Part shown: piece by piece, positions 6,540 to 15,585 of the stretch
How positions within the stretch are numbered: position 1 is the stretch's first letter
Layout: each line of letters opens with the position of its first letter
NCBI GenBank assembly: GCA_937893155.1
Contig: CALBGU010000296.1
Location: 1 to 16,548, forward strand
Origin: an uncultured Treponema sp.
Lineage (GTDB): Bacteria; Spirochaetota; Spirochaetia; Treponematales; Treponemataceae
Length of the DNA stretch: 16,548 bases
Reading direction: 5' to 3'
The notes under the pieces: model-generated
The model's database searches: none
Seen by the model: the letters and a program-made list of their open reading frames with translations, nothing else
What the model was told of the DNA's origin: nothing
Translations under genes and position numbers: made by a program

Positions 6540-7829
6540 TTATTCCAAAGATTGCATTTCGCGGATTTTTTCGACCAAAAGACGCTGGCGTTCGGCGATT
6601 AAAATGCCTTTTTTGGCGGGGTCAAAGCCCGGATTGAGCTTCAGAGCATTTTGCCACGCCAAAAGTGCGCCTTCATAATCGCCCGCGGCATATTTTTCGA
6701 GCCCTTCGATGTACAATGCGTCAACTTTTGCGGCGAGTTCGGCGCGTCCGCGGTCGCCGAGCTTGATTTTTGCTGAAAGCGAAATATGATTCACAGGATT
6801 AAACGACGTGGTTAAATCGAGCGTATAATTTATATTCACCTGCACGCCCTTGTACAGCGCTTCTCCGCCCAAACTCATTCGAGGGTTTCCGCCTTTGAGC
6901 AAAAATCCCGAAAGCAGCGCAAACGGTTCGGTTATCTGAAAAATCATTCCGATGCCCGCAGACCATTGCTCCGATTCCGCTGGCGAAAAAAGGTTTATCG
7001 GCTGGCTAAAATCCGCGGTAAACGTGAACGCCTCAAACGGCTTGTAAGACGTGCCCGCAGAAATCTGCGTGGGAATCGGGTCATCTTGCGCAATTTTTTC
7101 GCTAAAGCCAGTCCACGCCGCACCAACATTTTTTATGCTCAAACCAACGGAGCAATTCGGTTCGCGCGACTGAAAAAATTTCAGAAACGAAAACCGCGTC
7201 AGTGCGCCAAAATCCGCCATCACCGCCGCCGCAGACTGAGATAATCCCGACACAATCGCGCCGTTTTCGTCCGCGTAATCCGGCATTGCACGCCACGCAC
7301 CTTTGAGGTTCACGCCAAGCGAAATGCCCTTAAAATAGTAGCCGTGCAAAAAATGATACGAAAAATTTAAGATGCCCGTCGTTTCGCTGTAATAGCCGCC
7401 CGTCTGCTTGTTGCCAAAATAATCGTACTCGGTAAACGGAACGTAAAAGCACTTGATTGCCGCTCCCATACCAAAATCGCCGAAGCGCGTGGTTGCGGCA
7501 AGCGTTTCAAGCGCGCTGTCGGAAATCCACGCATTGTGAAACACGGCAATTTCGGTTTCGTCGAGCATACTCGAAGCCGCCGCGTTGTAATCAAAAAAAC
7601 TGATGTCGTCAGAAAGTCCCGTGTAGGCGCTGCCGAGGCTTTCTGCGCGCCCGCCGAACGGAATGTTCAGAGACAAAAAAGTGGTTGAGCCTGCGTTTTC
7701 GTCTTCGCTCACCGAAGAGAAAAAATCCGAAACCGACGTTACCGCCGTGGAATACGTGAGCGCAAAAACGGTCGAGGCGTGCAAAAAAGAGAAAAATAAT
7801 GCTATAATCTTAAAAAAAGATTTCGTCAT
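6540..7829 (-). CDS. UPF0164-family (treponemal FadL-like) outer-membrane protein with C-terminal TPR-like tail
   Basis: The 429-residue precursor has a signal peptide, MTKSFFKIIALFFSFLHASTVFA, cleaved before LTYS. The body is rich in alternating aromatic and Gly residues typical of an outer-membrane beta-barrel. It begins with the conserved FLSLNIPFGGRAESLGSAYT and SDDISFFDYNAAASS blocks found in the PorV/UPF0164/FadL group. It ends with strand-like FNPVNHISLSAKIKLG. Residues about 365-429 are helical, with one good TPR-like unit (ALYIEGLEKYAAGDYEGALL, then a second helix ending at LNPGF), so the C-terminus probably faces the periplasm. Members of this family in Treponema are thought to move hydrophobic substrates; the substrate here is unknown. 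It diverges from the helical-repeat gene, whose protein could meet the TPR tail in the periplasm. Start ATG 7829 has only a weak AAAGAG in front. Confidence 0.82.
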   Translation of the reverse strand: MTKSFFKIIALFFSFLHASTVFALTYSTAVTSVSDFFSSVSEDENAGSTTFLSLNIPFGGRAESLGSAYTGLSDDISFFDYNAAASSMLDETEIAVFHNAWISDSALETLAATTRFGDFGMGAAIKCFYVPFTEYDYFGNKQTGGYYSETTGILNFSYHFLHGYYFKGISLGVNLKGAWRAMPDYADENGAIVSGLSQSAAAVMADFGALTRFSFLKFFQSREPNCSVGLSIKNVGAAWTGFSEKIAQDDPIPTQISAGTSYKPFEAFTFTADFSQPINLFSPAESEQWSAGIGMIFQITEPFALLSGFLLKGGNPRMSLGGEALYKGVQVNINYTLDLTTSFNPVNHISLSAKIKLGDRGRAELAAKVDALYIEGLEKYAAGDYEGALLAWQNALKLNPGFDPAKKGILIAERQRLLVEKIREMQSLE

Positions 7830-7837
7830 CTCTTTCT

Positions 7838-7870
7838 ATTATATACCGTTTTTTAAATTTTCTGTATAAT
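7838..7870. promoter_or_regulatory. Back-to-back -10 boxes of the divergent envelope genes
   Basis: A perfect TATAAT at 7865-7870 (plus) would start the helical-repeat/phosphatase operon near 7877. A perfect TATAAT on the minus strand (7843-7838) lies eight bases before the ATG of the UPF0164 gene. Neither has a convincing -35 box, and the region is very AT-rich, so chance matches are possible. Confidence 0.35.
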
Positions 7871-7949
7871 AAAGAGTATCTCTATTTTAATTTTTTTAGG
7901 GAAAGGCGCGCATTTGTGTCGAAAATTGTATGTGGGGGAGCAGAAGATT

Positions 7950-10898
7950 TTGAAATTCAATCATATTTTTTTTGCGATTGCTTTTTTTCTTCTCCCGTGG
8001 TGCAAAGTGTCTGCGCTGGACGCGGCTCTTCACGAAATCGACACGCTTATCAACAAGAAAGAATACAATAAAGCCTTAAAATTGATTACGGAATATATGC
8101 GGACGAATCCAAAAAATTTTGACGAAGCCGAAAAACGCGTTCAAGATATTTTTTCGCACCGCGATGAATACGCAGAAAAAGCAGACGATTTTATTGAAGT
8201 GCTGGTGGAAGAGCCTGAAAATGACAAAAAAAAGCTCGATATGATTGTGGATTTGGAAAATACCGAGAAAAATCCCGGAAAAGCCGAGAAAGAATTTATT
8301 GTTGAAGCAAAAAAAGCGGCGCAATTTGCTTATTTTCGCTCGCAATATGCACGAATTCAGCGGGAATCTGCGGCGTTGATTGCAGAAAAGCAATATGCAC
8401 AAGCGTTTGCGGTGTACGGCAGCGGATTTTTGATTTTCCAAAAGGAATTTTTCGACACGATTGAATCCGAAGACGCAAAAACAGCACAAACAATGCATGC
8501 TCTTTTGGAAAAAATCAATGCAAACCAAACCTTTTTTGAGACGGCGCAAACGGAACTTTTATCGGCGTATGATGCGTACATCGCGGCACTGAACGCAGGC
8601 GACATCAAAAAAAGCGAGCGGATTTTTCAGACGGTGAAAACAGAATTTTCACGACTCGCCGCAATTCACAACGATTTGCTCAAAACGGGGCAGGCATTTC
8701 AGGATTGTTATGATGCGCTCAACGAAAAAGTCCCTGAATTGACGGACTCGATTTATATTGCTTTCACCAAAACTTTGACGGTCGGCGGTTCTGAAAAAGC
8801 GGGCGCGGTCAGTGTTATCGAAGCGGAATGGAACGATTTGGTGGGAAAAATGGACAATGCGGCGTATCTTGCCACCAAAAAATTCAGCGACAAAATGAGT
8901 TCGGCGCAAAATGATTCGTATGAGCAAATCAAAGCGGACAGCAATCAAGTGCGCCAATTCGCCGCGCTTTCGGGCAAAACAAACGACATTCACAAGCTGC
9001 TGACAAAGCGCGGCGGCGGCAGTTTTTTTGACGACAACGAAGCGTATTCGCGCTCGCTTTCGGCGATGGAAAAATGGGCGGTGCGCTGTGAGGGACTGTC
9101 GGCGGTGCGGAGGGCGTTCAGCGACGAAGATTCCGTCATCGAGCGGCTTTCGGATACGGCGGTGGCGCTTCAAAACGAGCGTGCTGGGAATCGCGATGCG
9201 GTGGAAAAAATGATTAGCGCATTGAGCATTTTCAAAACGTATCGCGATAAATTTGCCGATGATACGCCGTATTTGCAGGATTTGACGCAGGAGAACGGCG
9301 GGCTTGATTGGGGGAACGCCCTCGATTATCACGATTCGCTCACCCGCGCGGTCGCCGAGCACTACGAACAGTCCACGCTGAATTTGTGGCAAAAGCTCTC
9401 AAATTATTTTGCCATCGCCAGTACCGACATTGCCCGCGACGATGAAAAGCGGCACGACGACGCGCTGACTTTGCTCGGAAAATCCGAAGACGACCCGCAT
9501 TTTTCGCGGGAATCGCTGGTGAAATTTGAAGATGCACAAAAACGGATTTCGGAGGATATAAAAATCCTTGAGTCTGAAAACGAGGTTTTTGAAACAGGGG
9601 CAGATTTTGAGGAAACTATCGCCGAAAGCCGCGGAATCGTGCGCGAAAATATTGTGTTTTTGCAATCATTGCTGTCTGAATGTGGCAAAAATAGTCGGAC
9701 AGCAAAAAATAATGTCGCTCTTGCCGAAAAAGCGCAGGACGAAGCAGAACGGCGGTATCAGCAAGCCGCCGCGGCAGCAGAGCGCAACGATTTTGAAGCC
9801 GCTCGCAACAGCCTTGCGCGCTCCCGCACCAAATTCAACGAATCGCTTTTTTACCAAGAAGATGCCGATTTGCGAAAGCGCAGCGACGATATTTTGGCAT
9901 CACTCGCCGCCGAAATCGCCCGCGCTGAAAATGCGCTCATCGTTAAGGAAGTGCGCGAGCTCATTACGCAGGCACGAAAAGAATATTTCAACGGGGAATT
10001 TGAAACGGCAGAAAGTCTTTTGATTCGCGCAAAAGACCGCTGGGCAATCACGAACGTTGAGGAAAATCCAGAAATCAGCAGTATGCTTTCGCTCGTAAAC
10101 AACGCGCTGGAGCTGAAAAACGGACGCGAGCTCAATCCTGCCGCACCGCTTTACCCGGAGATGTCGCAGATTTTGAACATCGCAAAAAAATATTTTGACG
10201 AGGCGCAAAAACAGCTCAAGAAAAACAAGCGCGACAAAGCGATGAATTATTTTGACAAGGCTTTGAGCAAGCTCCACGAATTGCAGCTTGTGTATCCGCT
10301 CAATCGCGAGGCAAGCGTTTTGACGCTGAAAATCGCCCAGATTTCTGACCCGAAGGGCTTTGAAAAGCTCTTTGCGACTAAAATCGAAACGGCAAAAATG
10401 CAAATCAAAGTAAAGGAAACGCGGCAGCAAGCCTACGCAGATTTGCTTGATTTGTATGAAATCAATCCGAAATATCCGGGCTTGAAAAAGCTGATTTACG
10501 ATATTGAAATTGAAATCGGGATTCGTCCAAAGCCCGTGGACAAAGCGGCGCAACAGAGAGCGGAGGCTTTGACCGCACAGGCAAAAAAGATGATTGCAAG
10601 CGGCGATTCGGCAAAATTGCAAAACGCGCTCTCACTTTTGAATCAAGCGGTCGCAATAAACGCAGACAACTCAGAAACCACGTCGTTAATCGACAACGTG
10701 CAAACGCGCGTGGGCGGAAACGCATCGCTGGTGCTTTCGGGCGAAGACGAAGCAAAATACCAAAAAGCCGTGCAAGCGCTGCAAAAAAACAACGTTATTG
10801 CCGCAAAAGCCCTCGTGGAGCAACTTTTGCGAAAGCCCGTCAATCAAAAATCAGCCAAAATTTTGGAGCTGCAAAAGAGGGTCAATGCACTGCTGTAA
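7950..10898 (+). CDS. Large periplasmic helical-repeat (TPR-like, coiled-coil) protein
   Basis: About 982 residues, almost entirely alpha-helical. A signal peptide (MKFNHIFFAIAFFLLPWCKVSA) precedes LDAALHEIDTLINKKEYNKAL, so the protein is exported, most likely to the periplasm. The first 100 residues and the last 350 look like TPR or half-TPR pairs, for example AKKYFDEAQKQLKKNKRDKA, QNALSLLNQAVAINADNSE and KYQKAVQALQKNNVIAAKAL. The middle is long, charged coiled-coil. No catalytic motif is seen. The start is uncertain: TTG 7950 follows GGGGGAG (7934-7940) by nine bases and gives a classical signal peptide. An in-frame TTG at 7914 follows AGGGAAAGG and would add 12 residues. The 3' end overlaps the phosphatase start by 14 bases, so they form one operon. 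A scaffold or a ligand for the phosphatase's periplasmic region is a plausible role, by inference. Confidence 0.8.
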   Translation: MKFNHIFFAIAFFLLPWCKVSALDAALHEIDTLINKKEYNKALKLITEYMRTNPKNFDEAEKRVQDIFSHRDEYAEKADDFIEVLVEEPENDKKKLDMIVDLENTEKNPGKAEKEFIVEAKKAAQFAYFRSQYARIQRESAALIAEKQYAQAFAVYGSGFLIFQKEFFDTIESEDAKTAQTMHALLEKINANQTFFETAQTELLSAYDAYIAALNAGDIKKSERIFQTVKTEFSRLAAIHNDLLKTGQAFQDCYDALNEKVPELTDSIYIAFTKTLTVGGSEKAGAVSVIEAEWNDLVGKMDNAAYLATKKFSDKMSSAQNDSYEQIKADSNQVRQFAALSGKTNDIHKLLTKRGGGSFFDDNEAYSRSLSAMEKWAVRCEGLSAVRRAFSDEDSVIERLSDTAVALQNERAGNRDAVEKMISALSIFKTYRDKFADDTPYLQDLTQENGGLDWGNALDYHDSLTRAVAEHYEQSTLNLWQKLSNYFAIASTDIARDDEKRHDDALTLLGKSEDDPHFSRESLVKFEDAQKRISEDIKILESENEVFETGADFEETIAESRGIVRENIVFLQSLLSECGKNSRTAKNNVALAEKAQDEAERRYQQAAAAAERNDFEAARNSLARSRTKFNESLFYQEDADLRKRSDDILASLAAEIARAENALIVKEVRELITQARKEYFNGEFETAESLLIRAKDRWAITNVEENPEISSMLSLVNNALELKNGRELNPAAPLYPEMSQILNIAKKYFDEAQKQLKKNKRDKAMNYFDKALSKLHELQLVYPLNREASVLTLKIAQISDPKGFEKLFATKIETAKMQIKVKETRQQAYADLLDLYEINPKYPGLKKLIYDIEIEIGIRPKPVDKAAQQRAEALTAQAKKMIASGDSAKLQNALSLLNQAVAINADNSETTSLIDNVQTRVGGNASLVLSGEDEAKYQKAVQALQKNNVIAAKALVEQLLRKPVNQKSAKILELQKRVNALL

Positions 10899-13800
10899 GT
10901 TTTTTTCCGCGATTATTTTTATTTTTTCTCTTTTTTCTGCGATTCACGCATTTTGCGAAGAACGATTTTGGGAATATCCCGCGCAATTTACCCAAACCGA
11001 CAGCCGCTTTCCGTCCGTGATTTCGGGAACTGCGGACTCTCGAGATTTTTCCGTGCTTTTTTACGAAGACGTGGACGACAAAAAATCCGCGATTTATCTT
11101 TCGGCAAAAATCACGCGCGACGGCAAAACATGGACGGACATTCCCCGATTTGCCGGTCCGTATTCCTATGTGGGCGCGGTTCCCGACCAATACGCCGCGG
11201 CAGTCAACGACAGCGGAAGGCTCTGCGTGGCGGTCATCACGGGCATTGGCACGCTGTCTGTTTTTAGCGCGGACGTGAGCGCAGAACAGCTATCATTTTC
11301 AGAAACGAAATTGCAGGCGATAGAAAATCCGTTTCTCGCACCCCGCATTTACAAGAATTCTCGCGGCGGATTTACGCTCTTTTCGTCGCAAGGACAAGAA
11401 AATTCGTTTTCGATGCTGATGGCGACTTCCGAAAACGGCGTTGATTGGAGCAATTTTGAATCGTTCCAGCCCTCCGAAAGCACGATGAATCCGTTTTTGC
11501 CCGTGCTTTTTGCGGGAAAAGACAGCGCAGAAAACACCGTGGACAAAGTGATTTTTCAGGCGCAATACAACAACGGAAACCGCCTTGTCTATCAGCTCTA
11601 CAAAACCGAATTCAATCCAGACGCAAAAACGTGGTCGCCTGCGGTGCTCATTTCGGACGAAAATTCATTTTTTTACGCCAAAGACCGCCAAAAATTTGAT
11701 TCATACAACAATCAGCGTCCATCTGTCTTTTCGTTTGACGGCAAAACATACGTCGCTTGGGAGCGCTCCTACGCGGCGTATGACCAGCCGCATATCTGGT
11801 TTTCGGAATTTGACGGCGAAGCGTTTGTAAAAAATTCCATTCAGGAATTGACCTCCAGCGGAAGCGCGCACCGCCCCATTTTGTTCAAAACAAAAAGCGC
11901 AGATGATTTTTCTGAAAAACTCTCTATCGTTTGGTTTGACAATCGGCGCGGATTCGAGAGCGTTTTTTTCGGCGAATACGAAAACGGCAGTTTTGACGGC
12001 TCGGTGATTTCGCGCACGTCGGTGTCGTCATCTTTCGCGTATCCTGTGATTTCGGGGGACGGCACCGAACTTTCGTTTGTGTGGCAACAAAACGCGAGTC
12101 AAAAAGGGAAATCCAATCTGTATATTCTCGAAAAAGACCACAGCGTGCCTCGCCCCGTTTTAAGCGGCATTTCATTCAGCGAGGGCAAGCGATACACCGC
12201 CAAGCGCGCGAGTGCCAAAATCATTCCGCCCGACGATTCTTCGGGGATTGCAGGATATTCGTGGATTTTTACGCAGGATAAAAACGCCGAAGTTCCCGCG
12301 GTGCGCTCCAAAAAATCGGGCGACACCAAAATAACAGCGAATGCCACCGCGGACGGTTTTTGGTATTTTAAAGCCCGCGCCCAAGATTTTGCAGGCAACT
12401 GGTCAGACGCCGGCTCAATCGCGTATTTTCGCGACACCACGCCGCCCCTCAAGCCCATCGTAACCGCACCAAAAAACGACGGCGCAGGTTTTGCCGCATC
12501 AAACACGTTCTCGGTGCGCTGGACGCAAAACCCCGCCGACACGGACGTTGCTGGCTATACGTGGGCATTGCAGTACGTTGCAGGAGAGCCAAAAGACGAA
12601 AAAGCATTGGCGCAGGCGCTCAAAAAAAATGCGTCCAAACTAAAATCGCAAAAGCCGCCGCAGACGTTTATGGGCAAAAAGCAAAAATCTGATTATCAGA
12701 ATCTGCGAAACGGCATTTATGTGTTCTCGGTTGCCGCGATTGACACCGTGGGAAACATCGGAAAAAGCGAAAATATTTTTATCGCACTCAACAAATACGA
12801 AGCACAGACGAGCGTTACTGCGGTCGAGGTGGACAAAAACGAATTCAACGAAATCTTTATGACGATTTTGGGAAACGATTTTACCTATCACGGCACGATA
12901 AGCGAAATCTACATCGACCGCGACGGAAGCGCACCGTACGACAAAATTCTGCGCCTTTCCGACGGCGATTACGAAGTCAACAGCACAAATCGCATTTCTG
13001 GCATACACACGCGCGATTTGGACGAGGGTGATTACCAAGTCGGGCTGTTCCACACGGAGCGCGGCGTTTTCTTTACCAAAAAGGTGTTCCATGTGGAGCA
13101 AAACGGCACGGTCAAATTTGAAAACGAATTCGATTACAAGCCGCTGTGGAAGCCGTTTGCAGACAGCGGAAAAAAGAAAATCGATATGCCGCTCGTTATT
13201 TTCTGCCTGCTTTTTGCGCTCGCATTTTTGGCGGCGATTGCGGCAGGACGCGGAATGCAGCGGACAATCATCGAAATGGTTTGGACGAAAAACGATATTA
13301 TTGCCATTGAAGAGGGAAAAAATATGCCACGAAAAAAGCAGGTTTCAAACGCAAAAAAACATTTCAGTCTCAGGCTCAAACTTGTGCTGTTCACCGTCAT
13401 TCTCGTTATTATGGTGGTGCTGCTCGTTGCATTGCCACTGGGCTTTTTTATGACGCGGACGCAAGAAAAAACGCTGGCTTCGGGACTTTCGGAGCGGGTT
13501 GAAGTGCTTTTGGAAAGCCTTTCGTCCGGCGTAAAAGCATATCTTCCGCTCGAAAATATTCTGGAGTTGTCGAACCTGCCTGCGCAGATTTCCGCGCTTC
13601 CCGAAGCCATTTCTGCCACGATTTCAGGCATTCCGTCTGGCGGCGGCAATACCAATCTAGATTACGTTTGGGCAACGAACGACGAGCACATCAGCGAAAA
13701 AATCGACTCCGAACTTCAGTACGGCATTTCGCGCTTTACCGACGAAACGCTCGAAAAGATTTCGCTTGATTTCGTGGAACTCAACGCCATCGTTACCGAG

Positions 13801-15513
13801 CAGGCGGGCGCAATCGCCGACAGCATCGCTGAACTCAATGCGGAGGGCGCAGAACTCGCGCTCAACGACGATGCCGAAAGCGAAAAGCGAATGGACGAGC
13901 TTTCCACGATTACCATGCAACTTTCCGCGCGGCTGACCAAAATGCTCAGCGATATTTCAAGCAACACCACGAGTTCCTATCCGCCGTATGACGACGAAAT
14001 CATCGACCCGAGCCAAAATCGCTATATTTTTTACAAACCCGTTTTGTATCGGCAGGGCAGCGAGCAAAATTATATCCGCGGCATTATTTTCATCACTGTT
14101 GACACCACAAATCTTATCCGCTCCGTTGCAAACGCCCGAAAAACCGTTATTTTCACCTCGCTTTCCATCACGATTATTGCGGTCATCATCGGCGCAATCG
14201 GCGCGCTCCTCGTGGCAAGCGTCATCGTCAATCCGGTCAAAAAGCTGGAAAAACACGTCGCGATGATTTCGGGCACAAAAGACAAAATGAAACTCGCCGG
14301 CAAAGACATCGCCATTTCTTCCAACGACGAAATTGCCTCGCTCGGCGAAAAAATCAACGAAATGACGCACGGGCTGGTAAAAGCCGCCGAAGAAGAGCAG
14401 CTGATGATGGACGGAAAATCTGTGCAACAGGCATTCTTGCCGCTTTTGCCGATGGGTAAGGGCAAAATGTCCATCTCGGAATTCAAGGGCGAAAACCTAC
14501 ATTTCTTCGGCTATTACGAAGGCGCGTCGCTTGTTTCGGGCGATTACTTTGACTACAAAATGCTCGACAAAAAATGGTTCGCGGTCATCAAATGCGACGC
14601 TTCGGGTCACGGCGTTCCTGCGGCTCTGATTGTGACGGTCGTCGCCACGTTCTTCCGAAAATATTTTGAAAACTGGAGTTTTGCCAAAAACGGCACGCGA
14701 ATCGGCGAAGTCGTTTTGCAGATTAACGAGTTTTTGGCAACGCTCGGTCTTCAGGGAAAATTCGCGGCAATCTGTCTGTGCCTCATCAACACGCAGACGA
14801 GCGAAGTCTATGTGTGCAACGCGGGCGACAACATCGTGCACATTTACGACGGCGAACAAAAAAAGATGATTGTGCGCCAAATGTTCCCCAATCCTGCGGC
14901 GGGAAATATGTCAGCGGCGTTTGTGCGCGACGTGCTAATGCAGGAACTTGAGTTCAAGGTGGAAAAAATCCAGCTCAAAGCCGACGACGTGCTGTTTTTG
15001 TACACTGACGGCATTGAAGAATCCACGCGAAAATACCGCGACAGCGATTTCAACGAGATTTCAGAAAAGGAAACCTCCGACGAAGGCACACCGCACGAAC
15101 ACACCGAATTGGTTGACCACGAGCAGATGGAAAATGAGCGAATCCACGCAATCATCGAGGCGGTAAAAGCGCGAGGAACGTATGTGCTCGAAAAAAAGCA
15201 CAATCCGCTGAACGCCGAGCGGCTGGAGTTCGATTTTTCTTCGTGCGACGGAAATGCACAAGACATCATCATCGCGCTCGCTTCGGTGGAAAAAGTGTTC
15301 CGCTTCTACAAACCGAGCGACGCTACGGCAAGCGACACCGTGCGCTGCGACAAAAAAATCGACGATTTCCTGCAAAAGCATTTCAATCGCTACGATTTTT
15401 ATTGCTCTCAAAAAAACGAGGCGTTTGAAAGCCCCGTGTATGTGGAATACACGTTCTTGCGCGAAGACGAGCAACTCGACGACCTCACGCTTTTGTGCGC
15501 TTCCCGCTTTTAG
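10885..15513 (+). CDS. Giant membrane-bound SpoIIE/RsbU-type serine phosphatase with periplasmic propeller-like sensor
   Basis: Approximately 1542 residues. A signal peptide (MHCCKFFSAIIFIFSLFSAIHA) is followed by a beta-rich region, about 25-425, with degenerate Asp-box motifs (TRDGKTW, SENGVDW) suggesting a sialidase-like propeller. Two or three Ig/Fn3-like modules (about 425-755) come next, including DTTPPLKPIV near 518. Membrane segments lie near 769-788, 831-856 and 1088-1115. Segments two and three bracket a roughly 230-residue periplasmic sensor. HAMP and a linker (SVQQAFLPLLP near 1180) lead to the phosphatase. Metal-binding motifs are intact: SGDYFDY (Asp1220), CDASGHG (Asp1238), YTDG (Asp1375) and DDLTLL (Asp1532-1533). 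Known relatives dephosphorylate STAS antagonists in partner-switching. Start ATG 10885 follows AAGAGGG; a TTG at 10798 would lie deep in the upstream gene. An internal start at 13324 is described separately. Confidence 0.9.
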   Translation: MHCCKFFSAIIFIFSLFSAIHAFCEERFWEYPAQFTQTDSRFPSVISGTADSRDFSVLFYEDVDDKKSAIYLSAKITRDGKTWTDIPRFAGPYSYVGAVPDQYAAAVNDSGRLCVAVITGIGTLSVFSADVSAEQLSFSETKLQAIENPFLAPRIYKNSRGGFTLFSSQGQENSFSMLMATSENGVDWSNFESFQPSESTMNPFLPVLFAGKDSAENTVDKVIFQAQYNNGNRLVYQLYKTEFNPDAKTWSPAVLISDENSFFYAKDRQKFDSYNNQRPSVFSFDGKTYVAWERSYAAYDQPHIWFSEFDGEAFVKNSIQELTSSGSAHRPILFKTKSADDFSEKLSIVWFDNRRGFESVFFGEYENGSFDGSVISRTSVSSSFAYPVISGDGTELSFVWQQNASQKGKSNLYILEKDHSVPRPVLSGISFSEGKRYTAKRASAKIIPPDDSSGIAGYSWIFTQDKNAEVPAVRSKKSGDTKITANATADGFWYFKARAQDFAGNWSDAGSIAYFRDTTPPLKPIVTAPKNDGAGFAASNTFSVRWTQNPADTDVAGYTWALQYVAGEPKDEKALAQALKKNASKLKSQKPPQTFMGKKQKSDYQNLRNGIYVFSVAAIDTVGNIGKSENIFIALNKYEAQTSVTAVEVDKNEFNEIFMTILGNDFTYHGTISEIYIDRDGSAPYDKILRLSDGDYEVNSTNRISGIHTRDLDEGDYQVGLFHTERGVFFTKKVFHVEQNGTVKFENEFDYKPLWKPFADSGKKKIDMPLVIFCLLFALAFLAAIAAGRGMQRTIIEMVWTKNDIIAIEEGKNMPRKKQVSNAKKHFSLRLKLVLFTVILVIMVVLLVALPLGFFMTRTQEKTLASGLSERVEVLLESLSSGVKAYLPLENILELSNLPAQISALPEAISATISGIPSGGGNTNLDYVWATNDEHISEKIDSELQYGISRFTDETLEKISLDFVELNAIVTEQAGAIADSIAELNAEGAELALNDDAESEKRMDELSTITMQLSARLTKMLSDISSNTTSSYPPYDDEIIDPSQNRYIFYKPVLYRQGSEQNYIRGIIFITVDTTNLIRSVANARKTVIFTSLSITIIAVIIGAIGALLVASVIVNPVKKLEKHVAMISGTKDKMKLAGKDIAISSNDEIASLGEKINEMTHGLVKAAEEEQLMMDGKSVQQAFLPLLPMGKGKMSISEFKGENLHFFGYYEGASLVSGDYFDYKMLDKKWFAVIKCDASGHGVPAALIVTVVATFFRKYFENWSFAKNGTRIGEVVLQINEFLATLGLQGKFAAICLCLINTQTSEVYVCNAGDNIVHIYDGEQKKMIVRQMFPNPAAGNMSAAFVRDVLMQELEFKVEKIQLKADDVLFLYTDGIEESTRKYRDSDFNEISEKETSDEGTPHEHTELVDHEQMENERIHAIIEAVKARGTYVLEKKHNPLNAERLEFDFSSCDGNAQDIIIALASVEKVFRFYKPSDATASDTVRCDKKIDDFLQKHFNRYDFYCSQKNEAFESPVYVEYTFLREDEQLDDLTLLCASRF
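13311..13326 (+). promoter_or_regulatory. Internal ribosome-binding site and in-frame ATG in the phosphatase gene
   Basis: AGAGGG (13311-13316) stands seven bases before ATG 13324, in frame with the large gene at residue 814. Translation from here gives MPRKKQVSNAKKHF, then a membrane segment, sensor, second membrane segment, HAMP and phosphatase: the normal layout of a stand-alone RsbU-type receptor of about 729 residues. The site is better spaced than the one at 10885. Use in the cell is inferred. Confidence 0.45.
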
Positions 15514-15523
15514 CGCGCAAAAA

Positions 15524-15552
15524 ATGACAGAGCGGATTTTGTGAAATATAAT
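15524..15552 (+). promoter_or_regulatory. Promoter of the small lipoprotein gene
   Basis: ATGACA (15524-15529, five of six consensus bases), 17-base spacer, perfect TATAAT (15547-15552). The start near 15559 leaves a leader of about 27 bases holding GGAGG at 15576-15580. The lipoprotein is therefore probably transcribed independently of the phosphatase operon as well as by any read-through. Confidence 0.75.
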
Positions 15553-15585
15553 ACAAAGAAATGAACCATCTTTTTGGAGGATTGT

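Noticed and set aside
8649..9392. Open frame of 247 codons on the minus strand
   Set aside because: It is a shadow of the helical-repeat gene; composition is Arg/His-rich and there is no start signal.
9900..10622. Open frame of 240 codons on the minus strand
   Set aside because: It is antisense to the C-terminal TPR-like region of the helical-repeat gene and has no recognisable features.
10798..10884. Possible upstream start (TTG) for the phosphatase gene
   Set aside because: It would add 29 residues lying inside the upstream gene and bury the signal peptide; ATG 10885 has a ribosome-binding site and begins the signal peptide directly.
15490..15520. GCGCT/AGCGC inverted repeat around the phosphatase stop codon as a terminator
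   Set aside because: No T-run follows on the plus strand; only As come next, so it does not fit an intrinsic terminator.
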